From [Pantoea] beijingensis (GTDB taxonomy: Bacteria; Pseudomonadota; Gammaproteobacteria; Enterobacterales; Enterobacteriaceae), in assembly GCF_022647505.1 (NCBI RefSeq), contig NZ_CP071409.1, positions 2,728,001 through 2,792,000 of the forward strand: 64,000 nucleotides of DNA, written 5' to 3'. Positions 49,308 to 58,714 of the stretch are shown piece by piece; within the stretch, counting starts at the first letter, position 1; every line of letters starts with the position of its first letter. The translations under genes and the position numbers were made by a program. The notes beneath the pieces are model-generated. The model saw only the letters and a program-made list of their open reading frames with translations, was not told the origin of the DNA and did no database searches.

Positions 49308-51860
49308 ATGCGGATACTCCCCTATACCCGTTGGCTGCTCCGGCGCAAGCCGACTGTTGCATGCCTTATTCTGACGTCACTGTTACTGCATCCGGCGCAC
49401 GCAGAGGATTATTTTGACCCGGACGCCATCGAGAAGCGCGGCGGGCAGGCGGATAATATTGATCTGTCATCCCTTGAACGCCCGGGCGGACAGGTGCCGG
49501 GTCAGTACCGTACCGAGATATACCTGAACGGTAACTACGTGGCCGACAAAGTCCTGAACTTCAGAATGAGCGAAAAAAGCCTCGTACCCGACATCCGCAG
49601 GGAAGACCTGGTAACCTGGGGCGTTCGCTCCACTGCGACGCCGGCGTTTGCCTACGCCAGCAGCGGCAACCTCAGCAAACCGGTTAATGACTATCTGCCT
49701 GACAGCAGCTTTAACTACGATTTTGCTCAGCAACGCCTCGATATCAGCATTCCGCAGGTGTATGTGCGGCAGTCGGCGCAGGGAAGCGTTTCTCCCGACG
49801 AATGGGATGACGGGCTGCCCGCGGCGTTGCTGAACTATGCCTACTCCGGCGCCAGTACCCGCAGTGACTATGGTCGCGGGACTCAACAGAACAATTACCT
49901 GAACCTGCGCAGCGGTGTGAATCTGGGTGCCTGGCGCCTGCGTAACTACTCCTCCTGGTCAGACGCTGAGCAGACGCGGCACTGGAACAGCATCAACACT
50001 TACGTGCAGCGCGACGTGAAGACGCTGAGGGCGCAGTTTGTCGCGGGCGACAGCTATACGCCGTCTGACGTCTTTGACAGCTTCGCCTTCCGTGGCACGC
50101 AGCTGCTGTCTGACGATAATATGCTGCCGGAGAGCCTCAGGGGGTTTGCTCCGGTGGTGCGCGGCATTGCGCAGAGCAACGCCCGCGTGACCGTCCGCCA
50201 GAACGGCAACGTTATCTATCAGTCCTACGTGCCACCCGGCCCTTTTGCAATTACCGACCTGTATCCGACGTCCTCAAGCGGCGACCTGAGCGTGTCGGTT
50301 CGCGAAGCGGACGGCACCGTGCGCCAGTTCACTCAGGCTTTCTCTGCCGTACCCGTTATGCAGCGGGAAGGACGTTTTAAATACTCGTTCACGGCCGGTA
50401 AATACCGCGTTGCATCACAGGCTGATTACGCCCGGCGCGAACCGGCGTTTATGCAGGCAACGGGAATATACGGCCTGCTGTCTGCCACGACCCTGTACGG
50501 CGGTACCATCGTATCCGGCGACTATACGTCAGGCAGCCTCGGCGTCGGCAAGGGGCTGGGAAGCCTGGGCTCCATGTCCGTGGACGGCACCTGGGCACGG
50601 GCGCGGCTGGATGATTTAGACCGCCGTGGAGCGTCGTTTCGCTTTCAGTACGCCAAAGACTTCACGGACAGCGGAACCACCTTTACGCTGGCCGGATACC
50701 GTTATTCCACCTCCGGTTATCTGGATTTTAACGAGGCCAACGGTTATTACGACTCCCTGCCGCTCAATCCGCGCACTGACGACCTGACGGATTCCGATCA
50801 GGACCTCGCGCAGCAAGCCTACGCTCGCTGGCGCGCTCAGCATAACAAGCGCAGCCGGGCGCAGCTGAACGTCAACCAGTCGCTGGGCGGCTATGGCAGC
50901 CTCTACCTGTCTGCCTATCAGCAGCAATACTGGGGGATCAGCGGACGGGAAAATAGCCTCAACTTCGGGTACAGCGGCAGCGCCGGCGCCGTTAACTACA
51001 CCCTTAACTACGCGTGGTCGGAGTCTCCCTATTACAGCCAGAAAGATAAAGTCGTATCGCTGGCCGTGCAGATCCCGTTTGATCGTTTTCTCCCGACCAG
51101 TTGGCTTAATCTGTCGGCCAGTAATGCCAGTCACGGCGCATCCGTGGCGTCCGCAGGGATTTCAGGTACCACACTTGCCGACAATAATCTGAGCTATAAC
51201 GTCCAGCAGGGTTATGCCAACAGGGGTACGGGCGCGACGGGCAGCACAACGGCCGATTATAAGGCCTCCTTTGGCGAGTATCAGGCGGGTTATAACTATG
51301 CCCGTCAGACGCGGCAGCTTAACTACGGCGCCATGGGCGGAGTTGTTATCCATCCTTACGGCCTGACGCTGTCCCAGCCGCTGGGCGACACGCTCGCGCT
51401 GGTCAGAGCAGAGAGGGCGGCGAACATTAAGGTTGAAAATAACACGGGCGTTTATACAGACGGGCGCGGTTATGCTGTGGTGCCTTACATCACGCCCTAT
51501 CGCCGCAGTGCCCTCAGGCTGAACACCGACACGCTTGGGGAAAACGTTGACATCACAACCGATACCCGGACGGTGGTACCCGGGCAGGGCGCACTGGTTC
51601 TGGCTGACTTTCCGACTAATTACGGTCAGAAAATCATGCTGACTCTGGACTCCCCGGTTCCGTTTGGCGCGTCAGCTACCGTCAACAACGGTAGCCAGAC
51701 GTCTTCGGGTATCGTCGACGATCGGCGGCAGGTATACCTCAGCGGCGTACCGCAGCGCGGCACCGTGATGGTGACCTGGCAGGGTGGCCAATGTGAAGCC
51801 GCTTACGACACGCGCACGGATGAACCGAGTGTGCATCTCATCACCGCACAATGCCGGTAG
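49308..51860 (+). CDS. Outer-membrane fimbrial usher
   Basis: 850 residues. Signal peptide MRILPYTRWLLRRKPTVACLILTSLLLHPAHA, N-terminal chaperone-binding domain (EDYFDPDAIEKRGGQ, DLSSLERPGGQVPGQYRTEIYLNG), a 24-strand beta-barrel with plug (ARVTVRQNGNVIYQSYVPPGPFAITDLYPTSSSGDLSVSVREADGT, the usher signature) and C-terminal domains ending VHLITAQCR with a Cys pair. It assembles pilins at the outer membrane. Subfamily cannot be fixed from the sequence alone. Confidence 0.94.
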   Translation: MRILPYTRWLLRRKPTVACLILTSLLLHPAHAEDYFDPDAIEKRGGQADNIDLSSLERPGGQVPGQYRTEIYLNGNYVADKVLNFRMSEKSLVPDIRREDLVTWGVRSTATPAFAYASSGNLSKPVNDYLPDSSFNYDFAQQRLDISIPQVYVRQSAQGSVSPDEWDDGLPAALLNYAYSGASTRSDYGRGTQQNNYLNLRSGVNLGAWRLRNYSSWSDAEQTRHWNSINTYVQRDVKTLRAQFVAGDSYTPSDVFDSFAFRGTQLLSDDNMLPESLRGFAPVVRGIAQSNARVTVRQNGNVIYQSYVPPGPFAITDLYPTSSSGDLSVSVREADGTVRQFTQAFSAVPVMQREGRFKYSFTAGKYRVASQADYARREPAFMQATGIYGLLSATTLYGGTIVSGDYTSGSLGVGKGLGSLGSMSVDGTWARARLDDLDRRGASFRFQYAKDFTDSGTTFTLAGYRYSTSGYLDFNEANGYYDSLPLNPRTDDLTDSDQDLAQQAYARWRAQHNKRSRAQLNVNQSLGGYGSLYLSAYQQQYWGISGRENSLNFGYSGSAGAVNYTLNYAWSESPYYSQKDKVVSLAVQIPFDRFLPTSWLNLSASNASHGASVASAGISGTTLADNNLSYNVQQGYANRGTGATGSTTADYKASFGEYQAGYNYARQTRQLNYGAMGGVVIHPYGLTLSQPLGDTLALVRAERAANIKVENNTGVYTDGRGYAVVPYITPYRRSALRLNTDTLGENVDITTDTRTVVPGQGALVLADFPTNYGQKIMLTLDSPVPFGASATVNNGSQTSSGIVDDRRQVYLSGVPQRGTVMVTWQGGQCEAAYDTRTDEPSVHLITAQCR

Positions 51861-51870
51861 AGGACTGAAA

Positions 51871-52890
51871 ATGATGAAAAGAAATGTACTGATGATGATC
51901 GGCGGAGGGGTGCTTGCCCTGGCCACCACGGACGCGCAGGCTTACAATTGCCCAACAGTCACGACGGTGACCACACTGACCCCGCCTCCCCTGACGATTC
52001 AGAGAGACCTGCCCGTGGGATCGCTTATCGGCAGCGAGATAGTCTCCGGAACGGTACAAACCTTTCGCTGTTCCAACACCCCCGGCCCCTCCCTGACCTT
52101 CCAGGAGTTTGGCGTTAAGGCGTATGGCGCATACGTCACCACTATCAACAGGCGGCGGATCTACAGCACCAATGTTGCAGGCGTGGGATATGCAGTGGGT
52201 GGGACCTCCATTAATAACTGCGACAATACCGTGTACGTTGATGGTACAGCGACAGGCGACGGTAACCCCGATAGCCGGCTAATGTGTTTGGTGAACGGCT
52301 TATTTGATAATCAGCCCATCATGGCTCAGGCCAGAATACAGTTCTATAAAACGGCTCAGACAACGGGGAGTGGGCGGGTCAGTGCCCGGGAGGTCAGTGC
52401 GTTCATCCTGCGCAACGATAAAACTGACTGGATGCATCCCGAATCATCCATCACCATTGCCGCCTTCAACGTTACAACGCTGGCTTGTACGGTGAGAAAC
52501 ACAGCCATTTCCGTCCCGATGGGTACGGTGCAAAAGCAGGCCTTCGACGGCCCCGGCACGTGGCCCGGAGATGACAACACCCGCAGCTTTGTTATCCCGC
52601 TGGACTGTAATGCCGGCACCCGTGTCAACATGCAGATAGACGGCAGCGCGCAGAATGCTGCGCAAGGTGTGTTGAACCTGACCGGCGGCACTGCCAGCGC
52701 GTCAGGCGTGGGTATTCAGTTACTTTATAACAATGCGCCACTGCGACTTGCGACCCCGATTAATACAGGAAGCGCCGCTTCAGAGGGAGCATACAACGTT
52801 CCCCTTCAGGCAAGGTACTATCAGTTCGGCAACAGTATTACGCCGGGCACGGCAAACGCCAATGCGACATTCACGCTTACCTACCAGTAG
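51871..52890 (+). CDS. Fimbrial tip adhesin (two-domain)
   Basis: 339 residues from the ATG at 51871, preceded by AGAGGA; open frame upstream overlaps the usher and is not coding. Signal peptide MMKRNVLMMIGGGVLALATTDAQA, then a Cys-containing receptor-binding domain (about residues 25-200) with no pilin-like sequence, then a C-terminal pilin domain (TTLACTVRNTAISVPMG, VIPLDCNAGTRVNMQIDG, ATFTLTYQ with penultimate Tyr). That layout is typical of FimH-like adhesins. Receptor unknown. No minor FimF/FimG-like adaptors follow, so the operon is minimal. Confidence 0.88.
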   Translation: MMKRNVLMMIGGGVLALATTDAQAYNCPTVTTVTTLTPPPLTIQRDLPVGSLIGSEIVSGTVQTFRCSNTPGPSLTFQEFGVKAYGAYVTTINRRRIYSTNVAGVGYAVGGTSINNCDNTVYVDGTATGDGNPDSRLMCLVNGLFDNQPIMAQARIQFYKTAQTTGSGRVSAREVSAFILRNDKTDWMHPESSITIAAFNVTTLACTVRNTAISVPMGTVQKQAFDGPGTWPGDDNTRSFVIPLDCNAGTRVNMQIDGSAQNAAQGVLNLTGGTASASGVGIQLLYNNAPLRLATPINTGSAASEGAYNVPLQARYYQFGNSITPGTANANATFTLTYQ

Positions 52891-53003
52891 TCACAGACTG
52901 AGCTGTCTGTAGGGAATAACAATATTTTGTACTGTTCTGACGATTTATAGTCCATGTCCGTGAAGGTCGGACAGGCAAGATATTGCCATAGCAACAAAAG
53001 AAA

Positions 53004-53029
53004 GAACGCCACCTGTAAAAGTGGCGTTC
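53004..53029 (-). terminator. pgm-seqA terminator
   Basis: GAACGCCAC/GTGGCGTTC stem (53004-53029), followed on the minus strand by TTTCTTTTG, about 50 bases past the pgm stop. Confidence 0.7.
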
Positions 53030-53040
53030 ATAGTCATCAG

Positions 53041-53067
53041 GGGCGCTGTATAAACAGCGCCCTTTTT
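53041..53067 (+). terminator. Terminator downstream of the fimbrial operon
   Basis: GGGCGCTGT-ATAA-ACAGCGCCC hairpin followed by TTTTT on the plus strand, between the fimbrial operon and convergent pgm. Confidence 0.85.
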
Positions 53068-53080
53068 CCGCCGATGAAAA

Positions 53081-54721
53081 TCAGACGTTTTTCAGTACTT
53101 CACTGACAATCTCAACCGCTTCTTTTTCAATTTTCTCGCGATGCTCAGCACCGAGGAAACTTTCGCAGTAGATTTTGTAAGCGTCTTCCGTACCGGACGG
53201 ACGTGCGGCAAACCAGCCATTTTCCGTCATCACTTTCAGGCCGCCGATCGAGGCACCGTTACCGGGTGCAGCGGTAAGCCTTGCCGTAATCGCATCGCCC
53301 GCCAGCGTATCGGCGCTGACCATTTCCGGCGACAGCTTAGAGAGCGCGGCTTTTTGCGCCGAAGTCGCCGGGGCCTGCAGACGGTTATAGCTTGGCGCGC
53401 CAAAGCGCTCAGCCAGTTCATCATAGTGCTGTTGGGGATTCTTGCCGGTTACCGCCGTAATTTCAGCGGCCAGCAGACACATGATGATGCCGTCTTTATC
53501 GGTTGACCAGGGCGTGCCATCAAAGCGCAAGAAAGAGGCTCCCGCACTCTCTTCACCACCAAAGCCGAAGCTACCGTCAAACAGACCATCAACAAACCAC
53601 TTGAAGCCGACCGGCACTTCTACCAGCGTACGCCCGATGTCGTTTACTACACGGTCAATCATCGCACTGGACACCAACGTTTTACCAACCGCAACCTCTT
53701 TGCCCCACTGTGGACGATGCTGGAACAGATAGTTAATCGCCACCGCCAGGTAGTGGTTCGGATTCATTAAGCCCGCCGGGGTGACAATACCATGGCGGTC
53801 ATAATCGGGATCGTTGCCAAAGGCCAGATCAAACTTGTCGCGCAGCGCCAGCAGGCCCGCCATTGCACTTTCAGAGGAGCAATCCATACGGACGACACCA
53901 TCTTTATCCAGATGCATAAAGCGGAAGGTTTGATCGACAGCATCGTTAACGAGGGTTAAATCAAGCTGGTAAAATTCGGCAATACGCTGCCAGTAGGCAA
54001 TACCGGAGCCACCAAGTGGATCAACGCCAATTTTCAGGCCCGCTTTCTGAATCGCCGGAATATCCACGACCTGTGCCAAACCTTCAATATAAGGCTGGAT
54101 CAGATCTTTTTCCTGAATGTGACCACTCGCCCAGGCGAGATCCAGCGATAAGCGCTTCACTTCTTTCAAGCCGTCTCCGATCAGCGCATTAGCACGATCT
54201 TCAACCACTTTAGTGACATTGGTATCCGCTGGCCCGCCATTGGGGGGATTGTACTTAATGCCGCCATCTTCCGGTGGATTATGTGAAGGCGTGATCACAA
54301 TCCCGTCCGCTAACGTGCTACCGCTTTTGTTATGCTCCAGAATCGCGTTTGAAATGGCCGGCGTCGGTGTATAGCCATTGTCCTGCTGGACAATCACGTC
54401 CACGCCATTTGCCGCCAATACTTCCAGCACGGAAATCATTGCTGGTTCCGATAGCGCATGGGTGTCTTTACCGACAAAGCACGGGCCGGTAATACCGTTT
54501 TTCTTACGCTCTTCAGCAATGGCCTGCGCGATCGCCAGAATGTGCGGTTCATTAAAACTATGGCGTCCTGCGCTACCACGATGGCCGGACGTGCCGAATT
54601 TCACCGCATGCTCTGTATTGGCCACATCAGGCTGCAACACATAATACTGGGACGTTAATTGTGCAACATTAATCAAATCGCTCTGCCTGGCTGGCTGCCC
54701 GGCACGGGGGTGATTGGCCAT
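53081..54721 (-). CDS. pgm: Phosphoglucomutase (alpha-D-glucose)
   Basis: 546 residues, the E. coli length. It interconverts glucose 1-phosphate and 6-phosphate. The phosphoserine is in [23 protein letters not shown] and [19 protein letters not shown]; metal ligands in [12 protein letters not shown]; substrate site [24 protein letters not shown]. It follows seqA after 24 bases and is probably co-transcribed with it. Confidence 0.97.
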   Translation of the reverse strand: MANHPRAGQPARQSDLINVAQLTSQYYVLQPDVANTEHAVKFGTSGHRGSAGRHSFNEPHILAIAQAIAEERKKNGITGPCFVGKDTHALSEPAMISVLEVLAANGVDVIVQQDNGYTPTPAISNAILEHNKSGSTLADGIVITPSHNPPEDGGIKYNPPNGGPADTNVTKVVEDRANALIGDGLKEVKRLSLDLAWASGHIQEKDLIQPYIEGLAQVVDIPAIQKAGLKIGVDPLGGSGIAYWQRIAEFYQLDLTLVNDAVDQTFRFMHLDKDGVVRMDCSSESAMAGLLALRDKFDLAFGNDPDYDRHGIVTPAGLMNPNHYLAVAINYLFQHRPQWGKEVAVGKTLVSSAMIDRVVNDIGRTLVEVPVGFKWFVDGLFDGSFGFGGEESAGASFLRFDGTPWSTDKDGIIMCLLAAEITAVTGKNPQQHYDELAERFGAPSYNRLQAPATSAQKAALSKLSPEMVSADTLAGDAITARLTAAPGNGASIGGLKVMTENGWFAARPSGTEDAYKIYCESFLGAEHREKIEKEAVEIVSEVLKNV

Positions 54722-54745
54722 TGGCGCTTCTCCCTGACGCTTCAG

Positions 54746-55291
54746 TTAGATGGTGCCGCAAACCTTCTCTGTCAGTTCCACCGGGAACTGCATCGATAGC
54801 ATCAGGTGTTCCACCATGCTGCGTTTGCGACCTGTATTCGTATTCGTGATCACCCAATACGGCGTGCCGGGCACATGCTTCGGCTTAGTATGAGTGCCAT
54901 TCTGTATCAGCGTTTGTTGATTACCCGCAAAATAGACGCGCGTGCGACCATGAAGTGACTCGGTCGCCTCTCCAAATGCTTTAGGATCAAGACAATATAA
55001 CGTCGACAACACCAGCATAAACCGGTTAACCGCTCTCTTCTGCTCAGCATACTCATCAGAAAGCAGCAGTTCGCGAACGGCGCGCACGCGATCCTGTGGA
55101 CGGGATTCCGTTTTTGCCGGAGGGGTTTCTTTCGCTACTGAGACGCCGGAGCCCGTGGTGGCTTCCGCTACGTGCTGGCCTGCGGAAAATTTCAGCATAC
55201 GGCGTAAAATATCAGATGCACTTTCACCAATGTGCTGCGTGTGGCTGGCAATGTAGCGGTAGAGCTCTTCGTCGACTTCTATTGTTTTCAT
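54746..55291 (-). CDS. seqA: Replication initiation modulator SeqA
   Basis: 181 residues from the ATG at 55291 (MKTIEVDEELYRYIASHTQHIGESASDILRRML); the frame is open 372 bases further upstream but without family similarity. N-terminal oligomerisation helices, a Thr/Pro/Ser linker and a C-terminal domain that binds hemimethylated GATC (GRTRVYFAGNQQTLIQNGTHTKPKHVPGTPYWVITNTNTGRKR). It sequesters oriC and the dnaA promoter after replication. Confidence 0.96.
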   Translation of the reverse strand: MKTIEVDEELYRYIASHTQHIGESASDILRRMLKFSAGQHVAEATTGSGVSVAKETPPAKTESRPQDRVRAVRELLLSDEYAEQKRAVNRFMLVLSTLYCLDPKAFGEATESLHGRTRVYFAGNQQTLIQNGTHTKPKHVPGTPYWVITNTNTGRKRSMVEHLMLSMQFPVELTEKVCGTI

Positions 55292-55554
55292 CTTTATCCG
55301 TACGGTTATTGCAGATTGCAGAGTGAGATCGCATCCGGTGCTAGCACGTGGCAAAAAACTGCACACTGGTTGCTCTGACTCTAACATAAGGATTATAAAG
55401 TTAAATCTTGCCGCCGTGTAGCGCCAGCGCCCTTTGCAGGCAAAAGTCAGAATAAGCCGCAAAAAGTTCATCGTACGCGCTGCGTTATCACATCGGCAGG
55501 AAACGTGAAATCCATGATAACCTAAGCTTTCGTTCCAACTGTAAGAACTTTGCC

Positions 55555-56319
55555 ATGAATTTGAATGTCCGCTTGCAAACTGAACAAACCACCGCAAATG
55601 CCACGCCGATTTTATTGATACATGGCCTGTTTGGCAGCCTGGATAATTTGGGTGTGCTGGCACGCGATTTAAAACCGCACCGCCCGATTATCCAGGTTGA
55701 TGTCCGTAATCACGGCCTTTCTCCGCGTAGCCAGCAAATGAATTATCAGGTTATGGCTCAGGATATGCTGGAGACGCTGGATGCCCACGGCATCGGCAAG
55801 GTTTCCGTCATCGGCCATTCGATGGGCGGAAAAATCGCGATGACGATGAGCGCACTGGCGGCCGATCGTATTGAGCAGTTGACATTAATCGATATCGCGC
55901 CAGTGGATTACAACACGCGTAGACACGACACCATTTTTGCGGGAGTTAACGCAGTGACGGATGCGGGAGTCGTCCGGCGTTCTGAGGCTGCGGAAGTCAT
56001 GCGCGGATATATCCATGAAGAAGGTATTATTCAGTTTCTGTTAAAATCTTTCCACGAAGGAGAATGGCGTTTTAACGTGCCTGCACTGTGGGATAATTAC
56101 GCGACGATATCCGGCTGGGAAGTCATCCCCGCCTGGCAAGGCCCTGCCCTGTTTATTCGCGGCGAGCAATCACCTTATCTTGATGATATCCACCGCAAGG
56201 CGCTCCTGAGTCAGTTCCCTCAAGCGCGCGCGCATGTGATCGCCGGGGCCGGGCACTGGGTACATGCCGAGAAACCTGATGCCGTTTTGCGCGCCATTCG
56301 CCGTTTTTTTGTACTTTAA
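55555..56319 (+). CDS. ybfF: Esterase YbfF
   Basis: 254 residues, alpha/beta-hydrolase. HGLFGSLDNLGVLARDL, nucleophile Ser89 in VIGHSMGGKIAM, and catalytic His in GAGHWVHAEKPDAVLRAIRRFF. It hydrolyses short acyl esters, including acyl-CoA-like substrates in E. coli. It is divergent from seqA (263-base gap); ybfE follows on the same strand. Confidence 0.94.
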   Translation: MNLNVRLQTEQTTANATPILLIHGLFGSLDNLGVLARDLKPHRPIIQVDVRNHGLSPRSQQMNYQVMAQDMLETLDAHGIGKVSVIGHSMGGKIAMTMSALAADRIEQLTLIDIAPVDYNTRRHDTIFAGVNAVTDAGVVRRSEAAEVMRGYIHEEGIIQFLLKSFHEGEWRFNVPALWDNYATISGWEVIPAWQGPALFIRGEQSPYLDDIHRKALLSQFPQARAHVIAGAGHWVHAEKPDAVLRAIRRFFVL

Positions 56320-56349
56320 AAGCAATTAGTTGCCCGTACCGTGAAATGA

Positions 56350-56379
56350 TTGTCGCGGCGACTTTCGCTGGGGTATGAT
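56350..56379 (+). promoter_or_regulatory. Candidate ybfE promoter
   Basis: TTGTCG (56350-56355), an 18-base spacer and TATGAT (56374-56379) lie 150 bases upstream of ybfE, after the ybfF stop. Confidence 0.4.
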
Positions 56380-56422
56380 GGCGCGCTAAAATTTTGCCGC
56401 AGGCATTTTCTTTCGCGGTCGA

Positions 56423-56438
56423 CTGACGTAAACGTCAG
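56423..56438. promoter_or_regulatory. CTG-N10-CAG palindrome upstream of ybfE (possible LexA box)
   Basis: CTGACGTAAACGTCAG is a perfect palindrome with the CTG and CAG ends of a LexA box at the right distance; the inner bases (ACGT) differ from the usual TATA-rich core. ybfE is a known LexA target in E. coli, so an SOS operator is possible. Confidence 0.35.
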
Positions 56439-56529
56439 CAAACGGTCAGTAGCCAGACCAGCGTCGCAGGAAATGCGTCTGTGGTAACCGGCTCATTTAG
56501 TCTCAACTCCGCTTCAATATTACGATTCT

Positions 56530-56817
56530 ATGGCAAAAGAGAATACGGACCGCACGACGCTCGATCTATTTGCAGACGAGCGCCGACCGGGACGACCTAA
56601 AACGAATCCGCTTACGCGTGATGAACAGTTACGTATCAACAAACGTAACCAGCTAAAGCGTGACAAAGTGCGCGGGCTACGCCGTGTCGAACTAAAAATG
56701 AATAGCGATGCCGTTGATGCATTAAATGAGATGGCTGAGCAGCGTAATATGAGTCGCAGTGAATTGATTGAAGAGATGATTCTCGCGCAGCTGAGTGGCC
56801 AAACAACGGGAGTCTGA
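56530..56817 (+). CDS. ybfE: LexA-regulated protein YbfE (CopG-like)
   Basis: 95 residues (E. coli 97). Basic N-terminal half (TTLDLFADERRPGRPKTNPLTRDEQLRINKRNQLKRDKVRGLRRVELKM) followed by a ribbon-helix-helix-like segment (VELKMNSDAVDALNEMAEQRNMSRSELIEEMILAQL). Probably a DNA-binding protein; the molecular role is unknown. No strong ribosome site is visible, as in other members; 159 bases separate it from fldA. Confidence 0.9.
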   Translation: MAKENTDRTTLDLFADERRPGRPKTNPLTRDEQLRINKRNQLKRDKVRGLRRVELKMNSDAVDALNEMAEQRNMSRSELIEEMILAQLSGQTTGV

Positions 56818-56976
56818 CCAGACAATCCAGCACATAAACCATCCGTCTGAGCGCACAAAGCGACAAAACCAACGGCATTTCAAGTTCCGCGCTTCAGCCC
56901 AGTCTGCTATCATTGCCGATAACTGTGTAGCAATAGCATTCATCATATCATTAAGTTTCAAGAGGTTATTAAACTC

Positions 56977-57507
56977 ATGGCAATCGTAGGCATATTCTTT
57001 GGCAGCGATACTGGCAATACGGAAAACATTGCAAAGATGATTCAGAAGCAGCTCGGTAAAGAGGTTGCTGAAGTTCATGATATTGCCAAGAGTACCAAAG
57101 AAGATCTTGAAGCCTTTGATATCCTACTGCTGGGTATTCCGACCTGGTATTACGGTGAAGCACAGTGCGACTGGGACGACTTTTTCCCCACGCTGGAAGA
57201 GATCGACTTTAACGGCAAACTGGTTGGTCTGTTTGGCTGTGGCGATCAGGAAGATTATGCCGAGTATTTCTGCGACGCGATGGGCACTATCCGCGATATT
57301 ATTGAACCCAATGGCGCCGTTATCGTCGGTCACTGGCCAACGGCGGGTTACCATTTTGAAGCGTCTAAAGGCCTGGCTGATGATACGCATTTCCTCGGAT
57401 TGGCCATTGACGAAGATCGCCAACCGGAACTCACCAACGAGCGTGTTGACAGTTGGGTGAAGCAAATTTTTGATGAACTCCACCTGCAGGAAATCATCGA
57501 AGCGTAA
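56977..57507 (+). CDS. fldA: Flavodoxin 1
   Basis: 176 residues. FMN phosphate loop GSDTGNTENIAKM, ring-binding loops PTWYYGEAQCDWDDF and GCGDQEDYAEYFCDAMG. An essential electron carrier for pyruvate formate-lyase activation, biotin and methionine synthesis. AAGAGGT precedes the ATG. Upstream of fur, as in E. coli. Confidence 0.97.
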   Translation: MAIVGIFFGSDTGNTENIAKMIQKQLGKEVAEVHDIAKSTKEDLEAFDILLLGIPTWYYGEAQCDWDDFFPTLEEIDFNGKLVGLFGCGDQEDYAEYFCDAMGTIRDIIEPNGAVIVGHWPTAGYHFEASKGLADDTHFLGLAIDEDRQPELTNERVDSWVKQIFDELHLQEIIEA

Positions 57508-58043
57508 CCTTCCCGGCGCAATGTGGGCGCTATCTCACATTGAATAACTGGTTTTTCCTATAGAAATAATAGCTACATTTTTGTAACTTTCGGCGGCAAA
57601 TCTGTAGAATGCCCCACATTGGTCGTAGTGCTTTTCTTGTAAACAGAGGATGTTTGCAGGATAGCAACACAGCCTGCCCAGCAGGATTACTGGCGCAGAC
57701 AGCCTGGACCCGGGCGTGATGATGTCATTGCAAAAACGAGTGATAAGCCCTGTCAGGACAATGTTCGCCTTTCTCTTTGATCGCGGCGGTCGCCGCCTGG
57801 AGAGTAATCGCTGCTGCACCAGTAGATTCTGGTTCAACATGGCAGGCAAAATCGCCCTTATGGGTGGGGCTCCAGCATGAACTCCCCGGACGCAGCATAT
57901 ATCCACTGGCAGTTTCACGCTTTCCCCACGGTTTCCATTTAGACGCATCAGTTCTATAATGAGACGCAATCTATACTGCGTCGACTGATGTTCAGGGCTT
58001 TTCAGCCACATTGTGACTAGCAAAGTAACAGGACAATATCCGC
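57508..58043. other. fldA-fur intergenic region
   Basis: 536 bases, no gene assigned. A CAATGTG/CACATTG hairpin (57519-57542) follows fldA. A promoter-like TTTCCA (57932-57937), 17-base spacer and TATAAT (57955-57960) lie before fur. In E. coli a small upstream frame (uof) couples fur translation to RyhB; I see no secure equivalent here, only short frames such as 57889-57954 (MNSPDAAYIHWQFHAF...) and a GTG frame running 12 codons into the fur start. Confidence 0.6.
57932..57960 (+). promoter_or_regulatory. Candidate fur promoter
   Basis: TTTCCA - 17 bases - TATAAT, 84 bases upstream of the fur ATG. Confidence 0.5.
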
Positions 58044-58502
58044 ATGACTGACAACAATACCGCATTAAAAAAGGCCGGCCTGAAAGTCACGCTTCCCAGA
58101 CTCAAGATTCTGGAAGTGCTTCAGGAACCTGAGGGCCATCACGTCAGTGCGGAGGACTTATACAAACGCCTGATTGATATGGGCGAAGAAATTGGTCTGG
58201 CCACTGTATACCGCGTGCTCAACCAATTTGATGACGCAGGGATCGTTACCCGCCATAACTTCGAAGGCGGAAAATCCGTTTTTGAATTAACTCAACAACA
58301 CCATCACGATCATCTGATTTGCCTGGATTGCGGTAAAGTGATTGAGTTTAGTGATGAGTCGATTGAAACGCGCCAGCGCGAAATCGCAACGCGGCACGGC
58401 ATCAAGCTAACCAACCACAGCCTGTATTTATACGGACACTGTGCATTGGGCGATTGTCGCGAAGATGAAACGTTGCACGATAAAAAGCACAACATGACGT
58501 GA
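58044..58502 (+). CDS. fur: Ferric uptake regulator Fur
   Basis: 152 residues (E. coli 148), with an extended C-terminus KKHNMT. Winged-helix DNA-binding domain (VTLPRLKILEVLQEPEGHHVSAEDLYKRLIDMGEEIGLATVYRVLNQFDDAGIV), metal ligands in QQHHHDHLICLDCGKVIEF and GHCALGDC. It represses iron uptake genes with Fe2+. Confidence 0.97.
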   Translation: MTDNNTALKKAGLKVTLPRLKILEVLQEPEGHHVSAEDLYKRLIDMGEEIGLATVYRVLNQFDDAGIVTRHNFEGGKSVFELTQQHHHDHLICLDCGKVIEFSDESIETRQREIATRHGIKLTNHSLYLYGHCALGDCREDETLHDKKHNMT

Positions 58503-58510
58503 TGCAAAAA

Positions 58511-58536
58511 ACCGATGACTGTTCATCGGTTTTTTT
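58511..58536 (+). terminator. fur terminator
   Basis: ACCGATGA-CTGT-TCATCGGT hairpin followed by a run of T, 8 bases after the fur stop. Confidence 0.9.
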
Positions 58537-58663
58537 ATGCCTGCTGAGTGAATTACGGACATTTCAACGTCTTTTCTGCTCGCAGACGCAATGTCGGCCT
58601 GCAACCATCGCCAAATGGCGACGCTATTCTGCAACGCGTTTTAGTCATTGGCATTATTTACCC

Positions 58664-58692
58664 CAAAAAAAAGGAGCGAACCTTGTCGCTCC
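58664..58692 (-). terminator. glnS terminator
   Basis: GGAGCGA/TCGCTCC hairpin (58673-58692), followed on the minus strand by eight or nine T, 22 bases after the glnS stop. Confidence 0.85.
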
Positions 58693-58714
58693 TTCATACG
58701 CCGGGCTACGCGGT

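Noticed and set aside
55292..55663. Long N-terminal extension of seqA
   Set aside because: SeqA family proteins begin at MKTIEVDEELY; the upstream frame overlaps ybfF and is not similar to anything.
57535..58065. 176-codon minus-strand frame covering the fldA-fur gap
   Set aside because: Open but with Cys/Arg-rich non-protein-like sequence, runs into the fur start region, and begins at a poor start; kept only as a remark.
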